64,000 bases of DNA. Source: Planosporangium thailandense. GTDB taxonomy: Bacteria; Actinomycetota; Actinomycetes; Mycobacteriales; Micromonosporaceae. The first letter of the stretch is position 1. Each line of letters opens with the position of its first letter. Below are positions 43,668 through 51,879 of the stretch, piece after piece. The notes under the pieces are model-generated. The model had not been told where the DNA came from. It saw only the letters and a program-made list of their open reading frames with translations, and searched no databases. The stretch is from positions 1-64,000 of the forward strand of contig NZ_JAATVY010000022.1 in the NCBI RefSeq assembly GCF_011947195.1, read 5' to 3'. Position numbers and translations under genes: made by a program.

Positions 43668-44390
43668 CGAGGTGGGCGCGGCGGCCGCCAGCAGCGAGTC
43701 GCCGGAGACGGGCGCCGGTGGCTGGACCGACGCGGGCGGCGGCGACACCGGCGCCGCGAGGACGAGCGTGCCGAAGTCGGCCTTCGCGCCGGTGAGCGTG
43801 CCGTCGGCGTCGTAGCAGTAGACACCGGGGTCGACCGGTGGGGTGAGCGCCGCCGAGTCGGACTCCACCGAGAAGCAGGTGCCCCGCGCTCCCGTCAGGA
43901 GCGGGGCGACCGCCACCGACAGCGCCGCCCGCCGGTCGGTGAGCGGGTCCAGCCAGTCGACGAACGGGTGCTGCACCCGCGGGTCGGCCCACGCCGGCAG
44001 CGACCCGTCCGGGGCCTTCGCGCACGCCGGGTTCGCACCGGAGGTCCGGCACTGGAACAGGCCGTCCTTGTCGCCGACGAGAGCGATGTCGGCCTTCCCG
44101 CCGAGCGCTCCGCCGGGGACGTCGACGCGCCACGAGCCGTCGCCGGCCAGGGCGACCGTGACGGTACGCGGCGCGCCCACCGTCGGGCGGTAGGTGTACC
44201 CGGCGGTGAAGCGGTGGTCCTTCGCCGTCGCGACCAGCCCGGCCAGCTGGGTGCGCGCGTCCAGCTGCGGCGCCGACGTGGCCGGCTGCTCATTTGCCGT
44301 GGTCGATGGGGTGGCGGCCGGGGCGGCGCAGCCGCTTGTGATCACAGCCACCAGGACGAGGGGGACGGCCGGAGCCGTGAGGCGGCGCAT
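43650..44390 (-). CDS. Lipoprotein of unknown function
   Basis: Encodes 246 residues from ATG 44390. Signal peptide MRRLTAPAVPLVLVAVITSG ends in lipobox TSGC (Cys21). The mature part has a beta-rich domain (FTAGYTYRPTVGAPRTVTVALAG, SWRVDVPGG, ADIALVGDKDGLFQC) with two paired cysteines, and an Ala/Pro-rich tail. It resembles the LppX/LprG-like actinobacterial lipoproteins in outline, but I cannot assign a family. GAGAAT 6 nt before the ATG may be a weak leaderless -10 box. Confidence 0.7.
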   Translation of the reverse strand: MRRLTAPAVPLVLVAVITSGCAAPAATPSTTANEQPATSAPQLDARTQLAGLVATAKDHRFTAGYTYRPTVGAPRTVTVALAGDGSWRVDVPGGALGGKADIALVGDKDGLFQCRTSGANPACAKAPDGSLPAWADPRVQHPFVDWLDPLTDRRAALSVAVAPLLTGARGTCFSVESDSAALTPPVDPGVYCYDADGTLTGAKADFGTLVLAAPVSPPPASVQPPAPVSGDSLLAAAAPTSTSSGQ

Positions 44391-44458
44391 CGGGCCATTC
44401 TCACCGATGTGCCGGTCGGATGGTGGGAACGCCACTGCGGGCGGGTCCGGGCCGCCGG

Positions 44459-44464
44459 TACGCT
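44459..44464 (+). promoter_or_regulatory. Possible -10 box of lysC-asd
   Basis: TACGCT lies about 95 bp before the lysC start. No clear -35 element is seen. Confidence 0.35.
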
Positions 44465-44557
44465 CTCTGGAGTCCCACATGCGCCGCCGGCTGCGTGTCC
44501 GCACCGCAGACATCAGACCACCGGCGGCGTTGGCACGTGTGAAGGGAGCTGACCGAC

Positions 44558-45823
<1,266 letters not shown>

Positions 45824-45828
45824 CCTCC

Positions 45829-46887
45829 GTGCGCCAGCTGCCCACCCTGGCCGTGGTCGGGGCGACCGGAGCGGTCGGCGCCGTCATGTGCGAGCTGCTC
45901 TCGTCACGCAGGAACGTGTGGGGCGAGATCCGGCTCATCGCGTCGGAGCGCTCGGCCGGTAGGACGGTCGTGGTCCGCGGCGAGGAGCTGACGGTACGGG
46001 CGCTGGCGCCGGAGGTCTTCGACGGCGTGGACGTCGCGATGTTCGACGTGCCGGACGAGGTCTCCGCGGAGTGGGCGCCGCTGGCCGCCAAGTACGGCGC
46101 CGTCGTGGTCGACAACTCGGGCGCGTTCCGGATGGACCCGGACGTGCCGCTGGTGGTGCCGGAGATCAACCCGGAGCAGGTGCGCAACCGGCCCAAGGGC
46201 ATCATCGCCAACGCCAACTGCACGACGCTCGCGATGATCGTCGCGATCGCGCCGCTGCACCGCGAGTACGGGCTCAAGGAGTTGGTGCTCGCCAGCTACC
46301 AGGCCGTCTCGGGCGCTGGCAAGGTGGGCATCGACACCCTGCTGGCACAGCTGGACAAGGTCGGCGGCGACCGTACGCTCGGCTCCCGCTCCGGCAACGT
46401 GCGCCAGGTCGTCGGCGACGACCTCGGCCCGTTCCCGGCGCCGCTGGCGCTCAACGTGGTCCCGTGGGCCGGCTCGCTGCGTGATGCCGGCTGGTCGAGC
46501 GAGGAGCTGAAGATGCGCAACGAGTCGCGCAAGATCCTCGGCCTGCCCGACCTGAAGGTCTCTGCGACCTGCGTACGCGTGCCCGTGGTGACCGGGCACT
46601 CGGTGGCGGTGCACGCGGTGTTCGGTACGGAGGTGGACGCCGAGGGCGCGCGCGAGGTGCTCCGCCACGCGCCGGGTGTGATCCTCGTCGACGATCCGGC
46701 GGCCGGCGAGTTCCCGATGCCGATCGACGCCGTGGGTACCGACCCGTCCTGGGTCGGCCGGATCCGGCGCTCGCTCGACGACCCGCGCGCGCTGGACCTG
46801 TTCGTGACCGGCGACAACCTGCGCAAGGGTGCGGCGCTGAACACCGCTCAGATCGCCGAACTGCTCGCGGCGGAGTTCTCCCGCTAG
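45829..46887 (+). CDS. asd: Aspartate-semialdehyde dehydrogenase
   Basis: Encodes 352 residues from GTG 45829. LAVVGATGAVGAVMCELL is the NADP-binding start, VVDNSGAFRMD follows, and the active-site cysteine is Cys131 in ANANCTTLAM. The later histidine is in RVPVVTGHSVAVH. It reduces aspartyl phosphate to the semialdehyde. GGGAGGTGA lies 6 nt before GTG 45829, so I prefer it to GTG 45820, which overlaps the lysC stop. Same operon as lysC. Confidence 0.94.
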   Translation: MRQLPTLAVVGATGAVGAVMCELLSSRRNVWGEIRLIASERSAGRTVVVRGEELTVRALAPEVFDGVDVAMFDVPDEVSAEWAPLAAKYGAVVVDNSGAFRMDPDVPLVVPEINPEQVRNRPKGIIANANCTTLAMIVAIAPLHREYGLKELVLASYQAVSGAGKVGIDTLLAQLDKVGGDRTLGSRSGNVRQVVGDDLGPFPAPLALNVVPWAGSLRDAGWSSEELKMRNESRKILGLPDLKVSATCVRVPVVTGHSVAVHAVFGTEVDAEGAREVLRHAPGVILVDDPAAGEFPMPIDAVGTDPSWVGRIRRSLDDPRALDLFVTGDNLRKGAALNTAQIAELLAAEFSR

Positions 46888-46912
46888 TCCACATCCCGCA
46901 TATCGCGATCTC

Positions 46913-46945
46913 GGGCGTCCGGCTTGAAGCCGGGCGCCCTTTGTT
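46913..46945 (+). terminator. Terminator of lysC-asd
   Basis: GGGCGTCCGGCT pairs with AGCCGGGCGCCC through one wobble pair, with a 3-nt loop and TTTGTTG after it. Confidence 0.85.
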
Positions 46946-46958
46946 GTCCCCGAATATT

Positions 46959-47005
46959 CTGACAGCTACTCTCATTTTCTATTCACTATCAGATAGGAGT
47001 AGCTG
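46959..47005 (+). promoter_or_regulatory. Promoter/operator of the drug exporter gene
   Basis: An AT-rich island. CTGACA (46959-46964) could be a -35. CTATCAGATAG (46986-46996) is a perfect short palindrome near the expected start site. CAGCTACTC (46963-46971) and GAGTAGCTG (46997-47005) form a wider inverted repeat around it. Probable TetR binding site. Confidence 0.55.
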
Positions 47006-47007
47006 CC

Positions 47008-48519
47008 ATGTCTGCCACTCGTCGCTGGTGGGCGCTCGCCGCGATCATGCTCAGCATGCTGACCATCGGGTTCGACGCGACGATCCTCAACGTCGCGCTG
47101 CCCACCCTCGCCACCGCGCTGCGCGCCGGCACCGATGGCCTGCAGTGGATCGTCAACGCGTACACCCTGGTCTTCGCCGGGCTGCTGTTGCCGATGGGCG
47201 CCCTCGGCGACCGGTACGGGCGCAAGCGCCTGCTACTCGTCGGGCTGGCGCTCTTCGGTGGGGCGTCGGTGGTCGCCACCTATGCCGGGTCGGTCGGCGC
47301 GTTGATCGCCGCCCGCGCCCTCATGGGCCTCGCCGCCGCCGTGCTGACCCCGATCGGGATGGCCGTACTCCCGGTGATGTTCGCGCCGCACGAGCGGGCG
47401 AAGGCGATCTCGTACGCCGCTATCGGCATGGGCGTGGGCGTCCCGCTCGGCCCGATCATCGGCGGCTACCTGCTGCGCCACTTCTGGTGGGGTTCGATCT
47501 TCCTGGTCAACGTGCCGGTGGTGGTGTTCGCACTGCTCGCCATCGGCGCGCTGGTACCCGAGTCGCGAGATCCCGCGCCGCGCCGCGTGGACGCGCTCGG
47601 CGGCGCGCTGTCCACGCTGGGCCTGATCGGCTTCGTGTACGGGGTCATCGAGGTCCCGCGCCGCGGCTGGGGCGACCTGCTGGTGGTCGGGTCGATCGCG
47701 ATCGGCGTCGCGCTGCTCGTTGCTTTCGTGGTCCGGGAGCGGCGTACCGCGGAACCGATGATCGACCTCTGGCTGTTCACCCGCCCGCGGTTCCTGTGGG
47801 GCGGCGTCGCGATGACCGTCGCGTCGTTCGCGCTGTTCGGGCTGCTGTTCGTGCTGCCGCAGTACCTGCAGGACGTGCGAGGTAACGACGCGCTCGGCAC
47901 CGGGGTGCGGCTGCTGCCGATGATGGCGGGGCTGATCGTCGGTTCCCGGGTGAGCGAAGTGATCGGTCGCAGCCTCGGCGAGAAGGTACCGGTCACCGCC
48001 GGCCTGCTGGTCATCGCCGGTGGACTTGCCCTCGGCGCCACCACGGGCGTCGACAGCGGGTACGGGCTCGCGGCGAGCTGGCTGTCGATCGTGGGGTTGG
48101 GTACCGGCCTGACCCTCGCGCCCGCGATGGACGCGGTCCTCGGCGACCTGCCGCCCGAGCGCGCCGGCGCGGGCAGCGCCTTGACCATGGCACTGCGCCA
48201 GGTCGGTGGGGCGCTCGGCGTCGCGCTGCTGGGCAGCCTGCTGGCCGGCGCGTACGCCGACCGGGTCGTGGTGGCCGGCCTCCCCAGGCAGGCAGCGGAC
48301 GCCGTCACGGGCTCCGTCGCGGGCGCTGTGGCCGTCGCCGGCCGGCTGCACGACACCGTGCTGGAGGCGAGCGCGCGGGCCGCGTACGTGCGCGCCATGG
48401 ACCTCGTGCTGGTCGCCTGCGGCAGCGTGGCGCTGCTCGGGGCGGTACTCGCGGCCGTGTTCCTGCCGGCCCGTGCCACGCCGCCGGTCCCGGAGCGTGA
48501 TCGGATCACCGTCCGGTAG
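47008..48519 (+). CDS. MFS drug exporter, DHA2 (EmrB/QacA) family
   Basis: Encodes 503 residues with about fourteen membrane helices. Family motifs are LTIGFDATILNVALPTLA in helix 1, GALGDRYGRKRLLLVGLALF after helix 2 and GVGVPLGPIIGGYLL, the antiporter motif C, in helix 5. AGGAG sits before the ATG. It exports hydrophobic drugs or antibiotics by proton exchange. A TetR gene follows after 15 bp and an operator-like palindrome precedes it. Confidence 0.9.
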   Translation: MSATRRWWALAAIMLSMLTIGFDATILNVALPTLATALRAGTDGLQWIVNAYTLVFAGLLLPMGALGDRYGRKRLLLVGLALFGGASVVATYAGSVGALIAARALMGLAAAVLTPIGMAVLPVMFAPHERAKAISYAAIGMGVGVPLGPIIGGYLLRHFWWGSIFLVNVPVVVFALLAIGALVPESRDPAPRRVDALGGALSTLGLIGFVYGVIEVPRRGWGDLLVVGSIAIGVALLVAFVVRERRTAEPMIDLWLFTRPRFLWGGVAMTVASFALFGLLFVLPQYLQDVRGNDALGTGVRLLPMMAGLIVGSRVSEVIGRSLGEKVPVTAGLLVIAGGLALGATTGVDSGYGLAASWLSIVGLGTGLTLAPAMDAVLGDLPPERAGAGSALTMALRQVGGALGVALLGSLLAGAYADRVVVAGLPRQAADAVTGSVAGAVAVAGRLHDTVLEASARAAYVRAMDLVLVACGSVALLGAVLAAVFLPARATPPVPERDRITVR

Positions 48520-48534
48520 GGGACAATCGTCGGC

Positions 48535-49140
48535 ATGGGCTCACCTGGGCTGCGGGAACGCAAGAAGCAGAAGACGCGCTGGGCGATCCAGGAGCATGCG
48601 CTGCGCCTGTTCGCCGAGCAGGGTTACGAGGCGACCACCGTGGAGCAGATCGCGGCCGCGGCGGAGGTGTCGCCCAGCACGTTCTTCCGCTACTTCCCGA
48701 CCAAGGAGGACGTGGTCGTCCAGGACGAGTACGACCCGATGCTGATCTCGGCGTTGGAGTCCGCTCCGGCTGAGCTCGCGCCCGTGCCGGCGGTGCGGCA
48801 CGCCATCCACACCGCGTTCGCGCAGCTGGGCCCGGCTGACACCGCGAAGGTCCTGGAACGAGGGCGGCTGTCGATGTCGGTGCCCGCGCTGCGCGCCCGG
48901 GTCGTCGAGAACCTCACCGGAACGATCGACGTGCTCGCCGGCCCGCTGGCGCGCCGCTCGGGCCGGGAACCGGACGACTTCGCGGTACGCGCGCTTGCCG
49001 GCGCCTGTCTGGGCGCGCTGCTCGCAGCCGTGTTCGCCTGGCTCGAAAGCAACGGGGAGCAGGACCTGCCGGGACTGATCGACGAGGCGCTGGCCCATCT
49101 GGAGTCCGGGTTCCTCACCCAAGATCCGCGCAAGGCGTGA
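48535..49140 (+). CDS. TetR/AcrR family transcriptional regulator
   Basis: The 201-residue protein has a TetR helix-turn-helix (TRWAIQEHALRLFAEQGYEATTVEQIAAAAEVSPSTFFRYFPTKEDVV, abbreviated; residues 12-58) and a ligand-binding C-terminal half of helices. It likely represses the exporter gene just upstream and senses one of its substrates. GACAAT 7 nt before its ATG may allow separate leaderless transcription. Confidence 0.88.
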   Translation: MGSPGLRERKKQKTRWAIQEHALRLFAEQGYEATTVEQIAAAAEVSPSTFFRYFPTKEDVVVQDEYDPMLISALESAPAELAPVPAVRHAIHTAFAQLGPADTAKVLERGRLSMSVPALRARVVENLTGTIDVLAGPLARRSGREPDDFAVRALAGACLGALLAAVFAWLESNGEQDLPGLIDEALAHLESGFLTQDPRKA

Positions 49141-49206
49141 CTTCTTGCTGCTGTCCGAGCGGCGGAAGCAGCACAGTGCGCACCATTGTGTAGATCTTGA
49201 GGGCCG

Positions 49207-50850
49207 TCACGCCGACAGCACGTCGTCGGCGTCGACGATGCTGTACGCGTAGCCCTGCTCGGCCAGGAACCGCTGCCGGTGCGCCGCGTACTCGGTGTCG
49301 ATCGTGTCCCGCGCGACCACCGTGTAGAAGTGCGCCTGCCGCCCGTCGGCCTTCGGCCGCAGCACCCGGCCGAGGCGCTGCGCCTCCTCCTGCCGCGAGC
49401 CGTACGTGCCCGACACCTGGATCGCCACGGCCGCCTCGGGCAGGTCGATCGAGAAGTTGCCGACCCGTGAGATCACCAGCGTGGACAGCTCGCCGGCACG
49501 GAAGGCGTCGAACAGCCGCTCGCGCTCCTTCGTCGTCGTCGCGCCCTGGACGACCGGCGCGTCGAGGTACTCGCTGAGCTGGTGCAACTGGTCGATATAG
49601 GCGCCGATCACGAGGACCTGATCGCCGGCGTGCTTGTCGACGATCGCCTTCACCACCGGCAGCTTGGTACGGGCCGTCGCGGCCATCCGGTACCGCTCCT
49701 CGGGCTCGGCCGTCGCGTACGCCATCCGCTCCTCTTCGGTCAGCGTGACCCGCACCTCGGTGCAGTCGGCCGGCGCGATCCAGCCCTGCGCCTCGATGTC
49801 CTTCCACGGCGCGTCGTACCGCTTCGGGCCAATGAGGCTGAACACGTCGCCTTCGCGACCGTCCTCGCGGACGAGAGTGGCGGTGAGACCGAGCCGGCGG
49901 CGGGCCTGGAGGTCGGCGGTGAACCGGAAGATCGGCGCGGGAAGCAGGTGCACCTCGTCGTAGATGACCAGGCCCCAGTCGCGGGCGCTGAACAGGTCCA
50001 GGTGCGTGAACGCGCCGCCGCGACGGGACGTCAGCACCTGGTACGTGGCGATCGTGACAGGCCGGATCTCCTTGCGCTCCCCGGAGTACTCGCCGATCTC
50101 GTCCTCGGTCAGCGAGGTGCGCGCGAGCAGCTCACGCTTCCACTGGTGGCCGGCGACCGTGTTGGTCACCAGGATCAGGGTGGTCGCCTTGGCCTCCGCC
50201 ATCGCGCCCGCCCCGACCATCGTCTTGCCCGCGCCGCACGGCAGCACGACCACGCCCGAACCGCCGGCCCAGAAGGAGTCGACCGCCTCGCGCTGGTACG
50301 AGCGCAGGCTCCAGCCGTCCTCCGTGAGGCTGATCGGGTGCGCCTCGCCGTCGACGTACCCGGCGAGGTCTTCGGCCGGCCAGCCCAGCTTGAGCAGCGC
50401 CTGCTTGAGGCGCCCCCGCTCGGACGGGTGCACCGCGACGGTGTCGGCGTCGACCTTCGCGCCGAGCATGCCGGCGAGCTTCTTGGACTTGGCGACCTCG
50501 ATCAGCACCGCCCGGTCGGACGCCTGCAGGACCAGGCCGTGCGTGGGGTGGTTGGCCAGCTGCAGCCGGCCGTACCGGTCCATCGTCTCGGCGACATCGA
50601 CCAGCAGCGCGTGCGGCACCGGGTAGCGCGAGAAGCGCAGCAGCGCGTCCACCACGCTCTCGGCGTCGTGCCCGGCGGCGCGGGCGTTCCACAGCCCGAG
50701 CGGCGTCAGCCGGTAGGTGTGCACGTGCTCGGGCGAGCGCTCCAGCTCCGCGAACGGCGCGATGGCCATGCGGCAGGCGCCGGCGTCCGGGTGGTCGACC
50801 TCGAGGAGCAGGGTCTTGTCGGACTGGACGATCAATGGGCCGTCGGTCAA
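49207..50850 (-). CDS. DNA repair helicase XPB
   Basis: Encodes 547 residues. The start is TTG at 50850 behind a perfect GGAGGT site; no ATG or GTG fits. An N-terminal damage-recognition-type domain precedes a superfamily 2 helicase: Walker A LPCGAGKTMVGAG near residue 205, DEVHLLP (DExH box), RLGLTATLVREDGRE and QRLGRVLRPK (motif VI). It is the bacterial XPB form found in actinobacteria and is probably a 3'-5' helicase in nucleotide excision repair. The partner-like gene at 51876 is on the same strand with the L,D-transpeptidase gene between. Confidence 0.92.
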   Translation of the reverse strand: MTDGPLIVQSDKTLLLEVDHPDAGACRMAIAPFAELERSPEHVHTYRLTPLGLWNARAAGHDAESVVDALLRFSRYPVPHALLVDVAETMDRYGRLQLANHPTHGLVLQASDRAVLIEVAKSKKLAGMLGAKVDADTVAVHPSERGRLKQALLKLGWPAEDLAGYVDGEAHPISLTEDGWSLRSYQREAVDSFWAGGSGVVVLPCGAGKTMVGAGAMAEAKATTLILVTNTVAGHQWKRELLARTSLTEDEIGEYSGERKEIRPVTIATYQVLTSRRGGAFTHLDLFSARDWGLVIYDEVHLLPAPIFRFTADLQARRRLGLTATLVREDGREGDVFSLIGPKRYDAPWKDIEAQGWIAPADCTEVRVTLTEEERMAYATAEPEERYRMAATARTKLPVVKAIVDKHAGDQVLVIGAYIDQLHQLSEYLDAPVVQGATTTKERERLFDAFRAGELSTLVISRVGNFSIDLPEAAVAIQVSGTYGSRQEEAQRLGRVLRPKADGRQAHFYTVVARDTIDTEYAAHRQRFLAEQGYAYSIVDADDVLSA

Positions 50851-50985
50851 GGGGACCTCCGTGGAAGACAGACGTTCCAGTGTGGCACGGGGCGCCAGGA
50901 CGGTGCCGGAGAAAGGTCCACTCCGCGTGCAACCTCCGACGGGGGCATGGGCGTCTTCAGTCACGACGGTCACGAGGAGGGACAG

Positions 50986-51831
50986 ATGGCAGGTAGGCGC
51001 AGGCCCTGGGGTGCGATCACGATGGGCGTGGTCGCCGTGGCCGTCGCGGTGGGGGCCGGGGCGTACGTGTTCGGGTCGGCCCGGGCGGCCGCCGCGCAGC
51101 AGCCGCTGCCGGGCGCCGCGGCCGGCGCGACGGGGGCGAGCACGTCACCCGACCCCGCCCCGTCCGGCTCCGGGAAGGCCACGCCGTCGCCCGCCGGGAC
51201 GGCCGAGGCGGCGGTACCGCCCGGGTGCCTGGGCGGGGACCACCAGCGCGCTGTCGAGACCGCCCTGGCGCGGCTCGACGGCTACTCGTCCGTGGCGGTC
51301 GACGGCGTGCAGACGGCGCCGGACTGCGAGTTGATCAAGAAGTTCCAGACCAGGTACGGCATCAGCCCGGCCGCCGGCCGGGCGGGCCCCACCACCGCCG
51401 ATGTCGCACGGCGGCTGGCCGCCAGCGCCGACGCCGACGAGCAGGGCAGGTGCCGGGTGCGTGGCACGGGGACGACGATCTGCGTCGACCTGACCCAGCA
51501 GACGGCGTGGGCCATCCGGGACGGCGCGCTGGTGTGGGGGCCGACGGTCGTGCGTACCGGCATGGGCGGCGGCTACCAGACCCCGACCGGCACGTACGAG
51601 ATCTACTCCCGGGCCGAGCGCGAGTGGTCCGTGCCCTACAAGGTCTGGCTGCCGTACTGGCAGGCGTTCAACGGTGGCATCGGTTTCCACGAGACCACCA
51701 CGTACCTCCACGACGGCTCGCTCGGTTCGCACGGCTGCGTCAACCTGCTGCACGCCGACGCGGTGGCGCTGTGGAACGCGGCCGGCGTCGGCGCGACCGT
51801 GAAGGTGTTCGGCAACCGCCCGGGTACGTGA
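50986..51831 (+). CDS. YkuD-type L,D-transpeptidase with peptidoglycan-binding domain
   Basis: The 281-residue protein begins at ATG 50986 after GAGGAGGGAC. A signal anchor (about 8-30), a Pro/Ser/Gly-rich tether and a peptidoglycan-binding-like region (QRAVETALARLDGYSSVAVDG, ELIKKFQTRYGI) precede the YkuD domain: ICVDLTQQTAWAI, GGGYQTPTGTYEI, GGIGFHET and SLGSHGCVNLL with the catalytic cysteine. It forms 3-3 cross-links or attaches proteins to the wall. A long frame continuing upstream antisense to XPB is not real. Confidence 0.88.
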   Translation: MAGRRRPWGAITMGVVAVAVAVGAGAYVFGSARAAAAQQPLPGAAAGATGASTSPDPAPSGSGKATPSPAGTAEAAVPPGCLGGDHQRAVETALARLDGYSSVAVDGVQTAPDCELIKKFQTRYGISPAAGRAGPTTADVARRLAASADADEQGRCRVRGTGTTICVDLTQQTAWAIRDGALVWGPTVVRTGMGGGYQTPTGTYEIYSRAEREWSVPYKVWLPYWQAFNGGIGFHETTTYLHDGSLGSHGCVNLLHADAVALWNAAGVGATVKVFGNRPGT

Positions 51832-51879
51832 TCCTGAAGGATTTTCCGTGTCCCCGCACGGAAAATCCTTCAGGATCAC
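51828..51879. terminator. Perfect 23-bp palindrome shared by two convergent genes
   Basis: GTGATCCTGAAGGATTTTCC and three more bases pair perfectly with the mirror arm over TCCCCG. The TGA of the transpeptidase gene (51829-51831) and the TGA of the helicase-associated gene (51876-51878) are both inside the stem. Confidence 0.88.

Noticed and set aside
49119-49199. CAAGATC and GATCTTG inverted repeat between the TetR and XPB genes as another GATCTTGG palindrome
   Set aside because: The orientation of the ends is opposite to the three family members and the arms are 67 bp apart with little pairing between.
49582-50985. Upstream extension of the L,D-transpeptidase frame by 468 codons
   Set aside because: This part lies opposite the XPB helicase gene and encodes low-complexity Arg/Gly/Val sequence; the signal anchor and ribosome binding site place the start at 50986.
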